A DNA stretch of 64,000 bases, taken from assembly GCA_905182165.1 (NCBI GenBank), contig CAJJAK010000008.1:62001-126000 (forward strand), read 5' to 3'. The first letter of the stretch is position 1; every line of letters starts with the position of its first letter. Position numbers and translations under genes: made by a program. The DNA is from an uncultured Paracoccaceae bacterium (lineage in GTDB: Bacteria > Pseudomonadota > Alphaproteobacteria > Rhodobacterales > Rhodobacteraceae). Of this stretch, positions 9,586 to 20,247 are shown piece by piece. A model generated the notes under the pieces. That model did no database searches. It was not told the DNA's origin and saw only the letters and a list, made by a program, of their open reading frames with translations.

Positions 9586-12314
9586 ATGAGTATGGAAAAA
9601 AATTTCAATTCGAAAATATCTGAAGCTGCAATTCTGTCTGCTTGGGAAGTTAATAAATGTTTTGCTGCAGGTGCTAACGCAAAAAAAGGTGCAGAAAGTT
9701 TTTCAATAATGATGCCACCCCCTAATGTGACGGGGTCTCTGCACATGGGGCATGCTTTCAATACGACCTTACAAGATATTTTGATTAGGTGGCATAGGAT
9801 GCGAGGGTTCGACACTCTTTGGCAACCGGGCCAAGATCACGCGGGAATAGCTACCCAGATGGTAGTGGAGCGAAAGCTAGCTGAAGAGAAATTACCAAGT
9901 AGAGAAGATCTGGGACGAGAAAAGTTCTTAGAAAAAGTTTGGGAATGGAAGGAGGAAAGTGGAGATACAATTGTAAATCAATTGAAAAGGCTTGGGCGCG
10001 TCATGTGATTGGGATCGCAATAGATTCACGATGGATAAAGGTTTTCATGATGCAGTACTAAAAGTCTTTGTCGAAATGTATAATAAAGGATTTATTTACA
10101 AGGGAAAAAGATTAGTTAATTGGGATCCTCATTTTGAAACTGCTATTTCAGATCTCGAGGTTGAAAACATAGAAACAGATGGGAAGTTTTGGCACTTCAA
10201 ATACCTATTAGCGAATGGGGAATGTTATAACTATGTTGAAAAAGATGAAGAAGGTAAAATAATATTTGAAGAACAAAGGAATTTTATTTCTATAGCAACA
10301 ACGCGCCCTGAAACAATGTTGGGAGATGGAGCGGTGGCCGTTCATCCTGATGATGAACGTTATGCTGCCATAATCGGTATGCAAGTTCATTTACCGCTTT
10401 GCGATAGAACTATTCCGATCATCACTGATGAATATCCTGACCCAAAATTTGGGTCAGGAGCCGTTAAAATTACAGGAGCCCATGATTTTAACGATTACGA
10501 AGTGGCTCTACGTAATAATATCCCTCTCTATGCGCTTATGGATTCTAAAGGAAACATGAGACTTGACGATAGCTCTGATAATTTGGTTCCAAAAAGATAT
10601 AGAGGTCTTTCTCGCTTTGATGCACGAGAATTAGTTGTAAAGGACATAGATGAAATTGATTTGTTAATAATGGTTGAAGACAAAAAAGTTATGCAACCTT
10701 ACGGAGATAGGTCAAAAGTAGTAATTGAACCTATGTTAACTGATCAATGGTTTGTTGACGCAAAAAAGATTGTACAACCTGCTATTTCCGCTGTTGAGGA
10801 AGGACGTACAAAAATATTACCAGAACGAGATAAAAAGGTTTACTTTCATTGGTTAAAAAACATTGAACCTTGGTGTATTTCTAGACAACTTTGGTGGGGT
10901 CATCAAATACCAGCTTGGTATGGACGACGAGGGAAACCAATTTTGTGCTGCATCAGAAAAAGAAGCAATTTCAATGTCTGGTGGGAAAAAATTAACACGT
11001 GATCCAGATGTTTTAGATACATGGTTTTCTTCAGGTCTCTGGCCTATTGGAACATTAGGCTGGCCAGAAAAAACAAAGGAATTAATTCCTATTCCTACTG
11101 ATGTATTAGTCACAGGTTTTGATATTATTTTCTTTTGGGTGGCGCGTATGATGATGATGCAATTGGCCGTTGTCGAAAAAGAGCCTTTTCAAACTGTTTA
11201 TGTTCATGCGTTAGTAAGAGATGAAAATGGCAAAAAAATGTCTAAATCTTTAGGGAATGTTTTGGATCCCTTAGAGCAAATAGATGAATATGGAGCTGAT
11301 GCTGTTAGGTTTACTTTAACAGCAATGGCTGCGATGGGACGAGATTTAAAATTGTCCACACAAAGAGTGATTGGTTATAGAAACTTTGGAACAAAACTGT
11401 GGAATGCGGCTCGTTTCGCTGAGTTTAATATGTGTAAGCCAGTTGAAAGCTTTGATCCAGAAATGGTTAATCAAACATTAAATAAATGGATAATAGGTGA
11501 GGTTGCAAAGTCTAAGGAATCCCTGGATAACGCACTAACTCAATACAGATTTAATGATGCCGCAAATGTGCTTTATACTTTTGTTTGGGGTAAGGTTTGT
11601 GACGTGATTGGCAAGCCTGAACCGTTATTTCAAGGTGATGATTTAAATATTAAACAAGAAACACAAAACACGTTAGCTTGGGTTATTGACCAATGTTTAA
11701 TAATGTTACACCCGATCATGCCATTTATTACTGAACAATTATGGAGTGATATTACAGATAGATCCAATATGTTAATTCATGAGGATTGGCCGACCTACAA
11801 ATCTAATGATCTAATTGATATTGCAGCAGACACTGAAATGAATTGGGTTATTTCAATTATAGAAAATATTCGTTCTGTTAGGTCAGAAATGAATGTAAAT
11901 GCTGGAGCTAAAATAGATTTAAAACCTTTTGAACTGGATGAGAGCAAAGGAATAGCTTTTCACGAGAATTTAGTCATGATTAAAAGATTGGCAAGATTAG
12001 AAAATATTTCGCATGCATTAGTAGCGCCAAAAGGTTCGGTCACTGTGGCGGTTGAAGGGGGGACTGTTTGTTTACCTTTATCTCAGGTAATTGATTTGTC
12101 TGCTGAGAAAAGCCGTCTTCAAAAACTTCTAGATAAATTGATTGCTGATATCAGCATTACTGAAAAAAGAATTGGAAACGCCAAATTTGTGGAAAATGCC
12201 CCAGCAAATGTTCTCACAGAAAATAAACAACGTTTGGTGCAGTGGAATTCTGAGTCGGAAAAATTAATAAAAGCGATACATAGATTAAATGAAATGAGTC
12301 TTAACTTAACTTAA
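9586..12314 (+). CDS. valS: Valyl-tRNA synthetase, two frameshifts
   Basis: ValS is the class I synthetase that charges tRNA-Val and is essential. Domains in order: [15 protein letters not shown] (the HIGH motif); the editing insertion with [17 protein letters not shown]; the catalytic core with [10 protein letters not shown] and [13 protein letters not shown]; the KMSKS loop as [10 protein letters not shown]; the anticodon-binding helical domain; and a C-terminal coiled coil rich in Lys and Glu. An extra C near 9999 breaks the frame after QLKRLG, and a second indel near 10925 breaks it after AWYG. The repaired protein is about 905 residues, within the usual range. Both breaks must be errors if this cell grows. 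Confidence 0.95.
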
Positions 12315-12347
12315 CTTTAATTATTTCAGTTCTGAGAGTATGGTAAA

Positions 12348-13458
12348 ATGAAAAAATTTCGTTTCACGTCTTTAACGGATAGTCTTCCGTCAACGGTTCC
12401 ATTTGTGGGGCCTGAAACACAAGAACGACAATATAAAAAGGTGTTTAAAGCACGTCTGGGTGCTAATGAAAATGTCTTTGGACCATCTCCATTATGCATT
12501 GAAGCAATGAAAAATACAGCTAAGGATTCCTGGATGTACGGTGATCCAGAGAATTTTGATTTAAAAAAAGAATTAGCTAATTTACATAATGTGAAGCCAG
12601 AAAATATTGTGGTGGGAGAAGGTATAGACGGATTGCTTGGATATTTATGCCGATTGTTTATTGCTCCAGGAGATACGGTGGTTTCTTCTTTAGGTGCTTA
12701 TCCTACTTTTAATTTTCATGTTGCTGGATATGGCGGTGTTCTTGAGACAGTTCCCTACATTAATGACTGTGAAGATCCAATATCTCTTTTAACACGTGCA
12801 AAGGAAACCAACGCTAAATTATGTTATCTTTCAAATCCTGACAATCCAATGGGAACATGGCTTGACGCTGATGATTTAGAATTAGCACTTCGCCAGATTC
12901 CAGAAGGTTGTTTGTTTATATTAGATGAAGCTTATGTAGAGTTTGCTCCGCAAGGAACGGCACCTGAAATTAATACTGATAATAAGAATATAATACGTTT
13001 TCGAACTTTTTCAAAAGCGTATGGAATGGCTGGAGCCAGAGTTGGTTACGCAATTTGTAATAGTGAATTAGCTTCAGCTTTTAATAAAATACGAAATCAC
13101 TTTGGTATGAGTAGAATAAGTCAAGCTGGGGCACTTGCAGCCTTAGGTGACTTATCATATCTTGAGAATACAATTAAAAATGTAAATGAAGCAAAAAATA
13201 GAATTTATGAAATTGCTTTAAAAAATGAATTAATGGCTATTCCATTCGGCCACAAATTTTGTCACAATAGATTGTGGTCAAGATGGGAATTTTGCGCGCG
13301 CTTTATTGCAACGTCTTATTACAGACCAGATTTTTGTTCGCATGCCCAATATCTCACCTTTGGATCGCTGTATTCGTGTATCATGTGGCGACGCCAGGGC
13401 GATGGAGGCCTTTGCAAATGCACTGCCTAAAGCATTAAAGGCGGTTCAAGCCACCTAA
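12348..13458 (+). CDS. Histidinol-phosphate aminotransferase family protein, frameshifted
   Basis: A fold-type I PLP aminotransferase of the HisC branch. Landmarks are ARLGANENVFGPSP near residue 40, LSNPDNPMGTW, LDEAYVEFAP (the PLP-binding Asp) and TFSKAYGMAGARVGY with the Schiff-base Lys. One indel near 13247 shifts the frame after LMAIP. The other frame continues SATNFVTIDCGQDG to a stop at 13458, giving about 369 residues. It may be the histidine-pathway enzyme or one of the HisC-like paralogues common in Rhodobacterales. It follows valS by 33 bp and is probably co-transcribed. Confidence 0.8.
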
Positions 13459-14658
13459 TTAGTCGATGTTGGCTAGAACTCGAGCAGCTGCATCCAAGCC
13501 GCCTGATCCATACGGAATGCCCAAAGCAATTAGTCCAGCTTGAACAGAGCCTAGTGTGCCCATAATCATCTGCGCATTAACATGTCCCATATGCCCAATT
13601 CGAAAAAATCCTTCTGCTTTTGGGTCCTTTACCGTATTCATACCAAGACCAATCCCAAGAGTAAGACCGGCTTCTTTTTCTGTCCACTTGCGCAGCTGTA
13701 TTCCTCGTGGGGCTCCGATTGATAACGCTGTAACCGCTCTACTTCGTGAGTTTTTGTCAGACACATTGAGTTCTAACGGCCCGGCTTGTGCCCAAGCTTC
13801 GCAAGAGGCCCAAACCGCTTTTGCTAAAACTTCGTGTTTTGTCCAAACGTCGGAGATATTCTGTTCTTTAACTAACATATCTAATGCAGTTCTTAGTCCG
13901 TAGAGGTGGTGCGTCGGTGCTGTACCACAAAAATACTGATAATATCTTTTTACCTCAGTCCGTGGTATCCAATCCCAGTATGAGCTTACTATTGTTTTTT
14001 GAGATCGAGCAAATTCCGCTTTTGCATTATACCATACGAAACTTAAGCCAGGAGGGGTCATCAGGCCTTTTTGACAAGCTGAAATCATTAAATCCACGCC
14101 CCAATCATCCATTTTGAAGCAATCGGTACCCAAACTTGCAATACAATCTGCAAATATCATCGCTTTATGTCCAACTTTATCGATACACATTCGTAATTCT
14201 TTAAGATCAGTTCTTATTGAGGTGGACGTATCTGTATGAGCAACTAAAATAGCCTTGAACTTATTTGAAATATCTTTTGTTAAAATTTCCTCTACTTTTT
14301 CTAAATTAACTCCAGAAGATTTTCCAAAATCCAAAACAGTAATTTTTACACCTAATTTTTTTGCATAAATTGGGTCCCCAAATGCAAATCGACCTGTCGC
14401 TAATGTTAATACTTCATCACCTGGGCTTAAAGTGTTAACCATTGCGGCTTCCCAGGCACCATGGCCATTAGCAATATATATAGCTACTTTAGCTTCTGTT
14501 TGCGCAACAGTTTGAAGATCTGGAATAAGTGATGCTGTTAATTCATGCAGTTCACCTTTATAAATATCTGGTGAAGGGCGGTGCATAGCATTTAAAACCC
14601 TTTCGGGTATTATTGATGGTCCGGGTATTGCTAGATATGAGCGGCCTTTTTGAGACAT
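13459..14658 (-). CDS. Class V aminotransferase, serine/alanine-glyoxylate type
   Basis: An intact 399-residue PLP enzyme of the serine-glyoxylate/alanine-glyoxylate aminotransferase family. It opens with YLAIPGPSIIPERVL, has NGHGAWEAAMVN for phosphate binding, and carries the PLP lysine in ISACQKGLMTPPGLSF. It would transfer an amino group to glyoxylate, giving glycine. The beta-hydroxyaspartate-cycle enzyme BhcA belongs to the same family, but none of its partner genes is near. A clear gagg ribosome site precedes the ATG. Its stop codon abuts that of the HisC-like gene on the other strand. The link to the malyl-CoA genes downstream is glyoxylate chemistry. Confidence 0.85.
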   Translation of the reverse strand: MSQKGRSYLAIPGPSIIPERVLNAMHRPSPDIYKGELHELTASLIPDLQTVAQTEAKVAIYIANGHGAWEAAMVNTLSPGDEVLTLATGRFAFGDPIYAKKLGVKITVLDFGKSSGVNLEKVEEILTKDISNKFKAILVAHTDTSTSIRTDLKELRMCIDKVGHKAMIFADCIASLGTDCFKMDDWGVDLMISACQKGLMTPPGLSFVWYNAKAEFARSQKTIVSSYWDWIPRTEVKRYYQYFCGTAPTHHLYGLRTALDMLVKEQNISDVWTKHEVLAKAVWASCEAWAQAGPLELNVSDKNSRSRAVTALSIGAPRGIQLRKWTEKEAGLTLGIGLGMNTVKDPKAEGFFRIGHMGHVNAQMIMGTLGSVQAGLIALGIPYGSGGLDAAARVLANID

Positions 14659-14790
14659 TATTACCTCTTTTAGTTTTCCAGATACTTTATCATTCTATCT
14701 TGGAGCTTCAAGTAATACTATTGTCCTATTCGTTTGAAAATTAAATAAATTCGTTTATACAAAGATAACTTAATTTTAGGACACTGATAT

Positions 14791-15471
14791 ATGTTTGATC
14801 GTATTTGGGGACGCGTAGAAAAAGCAGAAAGTAAGCTACGTAATAAGTTTGGCAATTCCATTGATACGCCGTGGCAAAGGCTTCTATCCATCGTACATTT
14901 TTACCTTATGGATCATGCTATTTTACGTATTTTATGGACTAATTTTTATCAATTTGGTCCCAAGGCGTATAGATCCAATCAACCATCACCCAGACGTCTC
15001 AAGAAATATAAAAAACTGGGTATTCGAACGGTAATTAACTTACGTGGCACGCCAACTCAAGCGCACTATTTGTTTGAAAAGGAGGCTTGTGAAAAACTGG
15101 GTCTTAATTTGATCAATTGCAGTATGTGGGCCCGGGCTTTTACTCCAAAGAAATATTTTATTGAATTATTTGATTATTTTGATGAAATAGAAAAGCCTTT
15201 TGTTGTTCATTGCAAATCAGGGGCTGATCGTGCCTCGTTGGTAGCGGCTTTTTACTTAATACATGTTCATGGGTATTCGGTTAAAGAAACGAGACCGCAA
15301 TTTAGTATAAAGTACTTACATCTCAAATTTACCAGAACGGGGCTTTTAGATTCTTTAATGGACACTTATGAACGAGAGGGTGAGGCTAAAGGGGTTACAC
15401 TGCGTGATTGGATAGTAAATCATTATGATGCCGATTTTTTAACAAAGGAATTTTTTTCTGGGAAAAAATAG
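14791..15471 (+). CDS. Tyrosine/dual-specificity phosphatase-like protein
   Basis: A 226-residue protein with the cysteine phosphatase signature HCKSGADRAS (CX5R) near residue 142. Upstream is the YRSNQPSPRRLKKYKKLGIRT segment that starts the fold in bacterial DSP-like phosphatases, followed by VINLRG. It has no signal peptide and is probably cytoplasmic. The substrate is unknown; relatives act on phosphotyrosine or phosphoinositides. The stop codon lies inside the left arm of a terminator hairpin. Confidence 0.8.
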   Translation: MFDRIWGRVEKAESKLRNKFGNSIDTPWQRLLSIVHFYLMDHAILRILWTNFYQFGPKAYRSNQPSPRRLKKYKKLGIRTVINLRGTPTQAHYLFEKEACEKLGLNLINCSMWARAFTPKKYFIELFDYFDEIEKPFVVHCKSGADRASLVAAFYLIHVHGYSVKETRPQFSIKYLHLKFTRTGLLDSLMDTYEREGEAKGVTLRDWIVNHYDADFLTKEFFSGKK

Positions 15472-15502
15472 GGTTTTAACTTTAATAATTTAAAACCCTA
15501 TT
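15467..15502 (+). terminator. Rho-independent terminator-like hairpin after the phosphatase gene
   Basis: A perfect 13-bp stem, aatagggttttaa (15467-15479) with ttaaaaccctatt (15490-15502), encloses a 10-nt loop. The left arm includes the TAG stop of the phosphatase gene. Only a short T stretch follows, but the A/T-rich inner stem makes it close to symmetric. It separates the phosphatase from the mcl2-mch pair. Confidence 0.65.
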
Positions 15503-15579
15503 TGGTCAGCGTACTTTAATTAAGAGCTGATTAATATTTCCAAAAATACAAAAAATTAAAACTAAAAAATAGGGAAAAA

Positions 15580-16458
15580 ATGATTGAAACGATAAAACCT
15601 TATAGATCAGTTTTGTATATGCCTGGAGCAAATACTCGGGCGTTAGATAAAGCCCGAAGTCTTAAAGCAGACGCAATTATTTTTGATTTGGAAGATGCTG
15701 TTGCTGTTAGTGAAAAAATCACTGCAAGAGAGAATGTGGCCCAAGCTTTGAAAGAAGCTGGTTATTCTCTAAGTTCATTAATTGTTCGTATAAATGGTCT
15801 TGGTACTGATTGGTGGGAAGATGATTTGAAAATGGTTGCAGATTCAAATTGTGATGCGATTTTAGTTCCTAAAGTTGATTCAAAAAATGACATTCGTAAG
15901 GTGATAGAGCATTTAGACTCAATTGGTTCAGTTGCTGCTTTTAATACGAGAATTTGGGCTATGATCGAAACACCTGATGGTATTTTGAATGCTTCTGAAA
16001 TCAGTCGAGCTTCTAGTAGAGTAGAGGGGTTTGTGATGGGCACAAATGATTTGCAAAAAGAACTCAATACTCGGTTTGTTTCAAATAGGGGACCTTTGAT
16101 AACAAGCCTTTCCTTGTGTGTTTTAGCAGCGAAAAGTGCTGGCATTATTTGTGTTGATGGCGTTTACAATGCTTTTAAAGATGAGGTTGGTTTGTTGACT
16201 GAGGCCGAACAAGGAAGGGATTTAGGGTTTGATGGTAAAACTGTTATTCACCCTCTTCAACTTGAAATAGTAAATAAAACCTTTGCACCTTCTCTGGAGG
16301 AAAAAGAACTTTATATCAGTCAGATCAAGGCATTTGAAGAGGCTATTATACAGGGCAAGGGTGTGGCCGTCTTGGATGGTAAAATAGTTGAAAACTTACA
16401 TGTTGAAATTGCTAAAAGAAATTTAGGTTTAATGACTGCAATTGAGGAATTGGAATAA
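15580..16458 (+). CDS. mcl2: (3S)-malyl-CoA thioesterase / CitE-like lyase
   Basis: An intact 292-residue HpcH/HpaI-fold protein. Features seen: RSVLYMPGANTRAL at the N-terminus, FDLEDAV (metal-binding region), VRINGLGT, MIETPDGILNA with the conserved Glu, and GKTVIHPLQ near the end. In Rhodobacter the 292-residue Mcl2 hydrolyses (3S)-malyl-CoA to malate. The size and its place next to mch and sdh favour this over the longer Mcl1 lyase, but the two share a fold and sequence alone does not fully separate them. The mch ATG follows 6 bp later, so the two are one transcription unit. Confidence 0.8.
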   Translation: MIETIKPYRSVLYMPGANTRALDKARSLKADAIIFDLEDAVAVSEKITARENVAQALKEAGYSLSSLIVRINGLGTDWWEDDLKMVADSNCDAILVPKVDSKNDIRKVIEHLDSIGSVAAFNTRIWAMIETPDGILNASEISRASSRVEGFVMGTNDLQKELNTRFVSNRGPLITSLSLCVLAAKSAGIICVDGVYNAFKDEVGLLTEAEQGRDLGFDGKTVIHPLQLEIVNKTFAPSLEEKELYISQIKAFEEAIIQGKGVAVLDGKIVENLHVEIAKRNLGLMTAIEELE

Positions 16459-16464
16459 ATACAA

Positions 16465-17502
16465 ATGGCAAATAAAACGAATAGAGGTTGGTTTTTTGAA
16501 GATTATTTGATTGGGCAAGTTTTTAATCATGCTGTGCCGAGGACCATTACTTCTGGAGAGCGTGCAATATATCAGGCTGCATACCCTGCTAGACATGCAT
16601 TATATTCGTCTAATTTATTTGCTGAGGATTGTGGACTTCCAGGATCTCCAATAACAGAATTAGCTTCTTTTCACATTATTTTTGGTAAAATTGTCCCTGA
16701 TATTTCTTTAAATGCGGTGGCTAATCTTGGTTATGCGGAAGGCTTGTTTTTAAAACCCGTATTTGTGGGAGATACTTTAAGATCTGTAAGCGAAATTATC
16801 GGATTGAAAGAGAACTCAAATGGTAAAACTGGTGTGGTTTGGGTCAGGACATCTGGATTTAATCAGCATGATGAAAAAGTAATACAATACGTTCGATGGG
16901 TGATGGTTCGAAAAAGAGATAACAATTCAATAAAGCCAGAAACTATCGTGCCATCTTTAAAATCACATTTAGACGTTGAGGATTTAATAATTCCTAAAGG
17001 TTTGAATTTTGAGAATTATAATTTTGAGCTATCTGGTGAAAATTATTGTTTAAATGACTATTCGGTTGGAGAGAAAATCAATCATGTTGATGGAGTGACG
17101 ATTGAAGATGCTGAACATATGATGGCAACACGTATTTGGCAAAATACGGCAAAAGTTCACTTTGATGTTACCCAAAGAAGTGACCAAAGTAGACTTGTGT
17201 ATGGTGGTCATATTATATCATTAGCTAGATCACTTAGCTTTAATGGGTTAGCAAATGCACAGTTAATTGCTGCTATTAATTCAGGTTCGCATGTAAATCC
17301 ATGTAAGGCTGGCGATACAGTTACTGCATGGTCAGAAATACTGGATATATCTCAAACTACTTCCCCTAGTATTGGAGCCATTAGATTGAGACTCGTAGCT
17401 TTGAAAAATGGCGTTGATGAATTTGATTTACATGATTTGAACGGACTATATAAGTCGAATGTTTTATTAGATTTGGATTATTGGGCTTTTATACCTACGT
17501 AG
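16465..17502 (+). CDS. mch: Mesaconyl-CoA hydratase (MaoC family)
   Basis: An intact 345-residue protein with two MaoC/hotdog halves. The first runs from GWFFEDYLIGQVFNHAV through GERAIYQAAYPARHALYSS; the second runs from YSVGEKINHVDGVTIEDAEHMMATR through YGGHIISLARSLSFNGL. Mesaconyl-CoA hydratase interconverts mesaconyl-CoA and beta-methylmalyl-CoA in the ethylmalonyl-CoA pathway. Pairing with mcl2 and the size support the call. It starts 6 bp after mcl2 and is followed by about 130 bp before sdhC. Confidence 0.88.
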   Translation: MANKTNRGWFFEDYLIGQVFNHAVPRTITSGERAIYQAAYPARHALYSSNLFAEDCGLPGSPITELASFHIIFGKIVPDISLNAVANLGYAEGLFLKPVFVGDTLRSVSEIIGLKENSNGKTGVVWVRTSGFNQHDEKVIQYVRWVMVRKRDNNSIKPETIVPSLKSHLDVEDLIIPKGLNFENYNFELSGENYCLNDYSVGEKINHVDGVTIEDAEHMMATRIWQNTAKVHFDVTQRSDQSRLVYGGHIISLARSLSFNGLANAQLIAAINSGSHVNPCKAGDTVTAWSEILDISQTTSPSIGAIRLRLVALKNGVDEFDLHDLNGLYKSNVLLDLDYWAFIPT

Positions 17503-17633
17503 ATTTTTTAAAATTGCCTCGTATTCAAATAAATGCATTTAAATGATAAGTATGATGGTTTTATACTATTGACACTATGGTGTTTTGCTCCATTTCCTTT
17601 TAACAGGATGTAAATTTAATGAGGAGAAAAAAT

Positions 17634-18014
17634 ATGGGAGATTCCAATAACAATAATCGCCCTTTATCTCCACATTTAGATATTTATCAATATCAAATAA
17701 CTTGGACAGTTTCCATTATGCATCGTCTAACAGGCATAGCAATGATGGTTGGATTATTATTAATCACTGCATGGTTTTTGTCTGCCGCATTCAGCAAAGA
17801 GCTATTTTTAATAATTGATAATTTTTTAAATTTGTAAGATGAATTTTAAAACTTGGTTATCATTAGGAATTTTTGGTATCTTATTTGCTATAGCCTTCGT
17901 CACCTTTTTTGGGATGCCGGCTACGGATTTAATTTAGAAACTGTAGCAAGATCTGGTTGGACAGTTGTTTTTGGGTCTATTATTCTTACAATTTTATCAG
18001 TTGTAGTTCTGTAA
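17634..18014 (+). CDS. sdhC: Succinate dehydrogenase cytochrome b556 subunit, frameshifted
   Basis: This is the membrane anchor of complex II. RPLSPHLDIYQYQITWTVSI followed by MHRLTGIAMM is the SdhC signature, with the first helix behind it. After about 65 residues the frame is lost in helix 2. It resumes near 17905 as HLFWDAGYGFNLE, which is the heme-His region expected just after helix 2, and ends VARSGWTVVFGS...VVVL with a stop at 18014. At least two indels lie between 17830 and 17910. The start is set at 17634 by a strong gaggag ribosome site; the upstream ATG at 17619 overlaps that site. Confidence 0.85.
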
Positions 18015-18023
18015 AGGGTGATC

Positions 18024-18404
18024 ATGAATATAAAGTCGTTCCAAAATATTTTCTACAATCTAAACTCTTCTGAGCACGGACTTCAGCATTGGCTTTTGCA
18101 AAAAGTAACTGCTGTTCTATTAATTCCTTTAAGCCTTTTATTCGTTTATTTCTTTTCCACTGTTTTTGGTGAAGGGCATGAAGTTGTAATACTTTATTTT
18201 CAGAATGATATGGTTGCATTTTTGACGGCATTTTTTCTTGTTATCTCTTTTTTACATCTAAAACAGGGTTTACAAGTAGTGATTGAGGACTACGTACATA
18301 GTACATTGTTAAACATCTGGCTTTTAAGAATTATAGCTTGGTCTACTAGGATATTGTCTATAATTAGTATTATTGCTTTGGGAAAGATTGCGCTAAGTGG
18401 TTAA
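18024..18404 (+). CDS. sdhD: Succinate dehydrogenase membrane anchor subunit
   Basis: An intact protein of about 126 residues with three hydrophobic helices. HGLQHWLLQKVTAVLLIPL is the SdhD N-terminal signature with the Arg/Lys-Ala-Val pattern, and FLHLKQGLQVVIEDYVH contains the heme-ligand region. It starts 9 bp after the sdhC stop; a GTG at 18018 is an alternative start. It anchors SdhAB with SdhC and takes part in quinone binding. Confidence 0.88.
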   Translation: MNIKSFQNIFYNLNSSEHGLQHWLLQKVTAVLLIPLSLLFVYFFSTVFGEGHEVVILYFQNDMVAFLTAFFLVISFLHLKQGLQVVIEDYVHSTLLNIWLLRIIAWSTRILSIISIIALGKIALSG

Positions 18405-18421
18405 GTTGATGGGAATATATA

Positions 18422-20224
18422 ATGGCTGCATATAATTACATTGACCATGAATACGATGTGGTTGTCGTTGGAGCTGGTGGTGCAGGGCTTAGAGCTACCT
18501 TAGGGATGGCAGAGCAAGGATTAAAAACTGCTTGTATAACGAAGGTATTTCCAACGCGCTCTCATACTGTTGCAGCTCAGGGAGGCATAGCGGCTTCTCT
18601 TTCCAACATGGGTCCTGATAATTGGCAATGGCATATGTATGACACGGTCAAAGGGTCTGATTGGTTGGGTGATACTGATGCAATGGAATATTTGGTTAGA
18701 GAAGCGCCCAAAGCGGTCTATGAATTAGAACATTATGGTGTCCCATTTTCTCGAACTGAAGAAGGAAAAATTTACCAAAGACCTTTTGGTGGAATGACAA
18801 CTGAATATGGTAATGGAATAGTTCAGAGAACTTGTGCAGCAGCTGATAGAACTGGTCATGCTATTTTGCATACGCTTTATGGACAATCTCTAAAGAATAA
18901 TGCTGAATTCTTTATTGAATATTTTGCGACTGATCTAATAATGGACGAAAATGGTTCCTGTCAGGGCCTGATTGCCTGGAAACTAGATGATGGAACAATC
19001 CATCGCTTTAATGCAAAAATGGTTGTTTTAGCTACTGGAGGTTATGGTAGAAGTTATTTCAGTGCCACCTCTGCCCATACCTGTACTGGAGATGGTGGAG
19101 GTATGGTTGCTCGGCAAGGCCTCGCATTGCAAGATATGGAATTTGTTCAGTTCCATCCTACTGGAATTTATGGATCAGGTTGCTTGATTACTGAAGGTGC
19201 CCGAGGAGAAGGTGGTTATTTAACGAATTCAGAAGGTGAGAGATTTATGGAAAGATATGCTCCTAATGCTAAAGACTTGGCACCACGGGATTATGTTAGC
19301 CGTTGCATGACTATGGAAATTCGTGAGGGGCGTGGTGTTGGAGAAGATAGGGATCATATAAATTTAAACTTGAATCATTTGCCACCCGAAGCTTTAGCTG
19401 AAAGATTACCCGGAATATCTGAGAGTGCTCGTATTTTTGCGGGTGTCGATGTAACTAAAGAGCCAATACCTGTTGTTCCAACAGTTCACTATAATATGGG
19501 TGGAATTCCAACAAATTATTGGGGTGAAGTGTTGAATCCGAATAGTAATAATCAGAATGAAATACAACCTGGCTTGATGGCTGTGGGAGAGGCGGGATGT
19601 GCGTCAGTTCATGGAGCTAACAGATTAGGTTCAAATAGTTTAATTGATTTGGTCGTATTTGGTAGAGCAGCAGCGATCAGAGCAGGTAAAGTTGTTGATC
19701 CAGCTACTCCAAATAAACCCTTAAATATGAATTCTGTTGAAAAAGCTATGGACAGATTTGATCGTATTAGAAGTTCTGATGGTGAAATAGGTACTGCTGA
19801 ATTGCGTTTAGAGATGCAGAAGACTATGCAATCTGACGCTGCAGTTTTTCGAGCTAATGAAACTTTGGCTAACGGTGTTAATAAGATGATACAAATTGCG
19901 GAAAAAATGAATGATGTGAAAGTAACTGATAGATCCCTTATCTGGAATACAGATTTGATGGAAACATTAGAGTTAGATAACTTGATGCCTAATTCCTTAG
20001 CAACAATTGTAGGCGCAGAAGCCAGAAAAGAAAGTCGTGGAGCGCATGCACATGAAGATTATCCAACTAGAGATGATGAAAATTGGCGCAAGCATTCCTT
20101 AGCAAAAGTTAGTGGTTCGAATGTTGAGTTGTCGTATCGAGATGTTGGAACAAATCCCCTTACTACTGAAGAAGAAGGTGGAATATCGCTTAAACGTATT
20201 GCACCTAAAGAGCGAACATTTTAA
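18422..20224 (+). CDS. sdhA: Succinate dehydrogenase flavoprotein subunit
   Basis: An intact 600-residue protein. The N-terminal dinucleotide fold is [19 protein letters not shown]. The FAD-linking His is expected in [14 protein letters not shown]. Active-site segments are [25 protein letters not shown] and the [21 protein letters not shown] block. The C-terminus carries [14 protein letters not shown]. It oxidises succinate to fumarate and passes electrons to the SdhB clusters. The gene is undamaged, although its neighbours sdhC and sdhB are not. Confidence 0.97.
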   Translation: MAAYNYIDHEYDVVVVGAGGAGLRATLGMAEQGLKTACITKVFPTRSHTVAAQGGIAASLSNMGPDNWQWHMYDTVKGSDWLGDTDAMEYLVREAPKAVYELEHYGVPFSRTEEGKIYQRPFGGMTTEYGNGIVQRTCAAADRTGHAILHTLYGQSLKNNAEFFIEYFATDLIMDENGSCQGLIAWKLDDGTIHRFNAKMVVLATGGYGRSYFSATSAHTCTGDGGGMVARQGLALQDMEFVQFHPTGIYGSGCLITEGARGEGGYLTNSEGERFMERYAPNAKDLAPRDYVSRCMTMEIREGRGVGEDRDHINLNLNHLPPEALAERLPGISESARIFAGVDVTKEPIPVVPTVHYNMGGIPTNYWGEVLNPNSNNQNEIQPGLMAVGEAGCASVHGANRLGSNSLIDLVVFGRAAAIRAGKVVDPATPNKPLNMNSVEKAMDRFDRIRSSDGEIGTAELRLEMQKTMQSDAAVFRANETLANGVNKMIQIAEKMNDVKVTDRSLIWNTDLMETLELDNLMPNSLATIVGAEARKESRGAHAHEDYPTRDDENWRKHSLAKVSGSNVELSYRDVGTNPLTTEEEGGISLKRIAPKERTF

Positions 20225-20247
20225 GTTGTAGCTGAAAGTGTATTAAT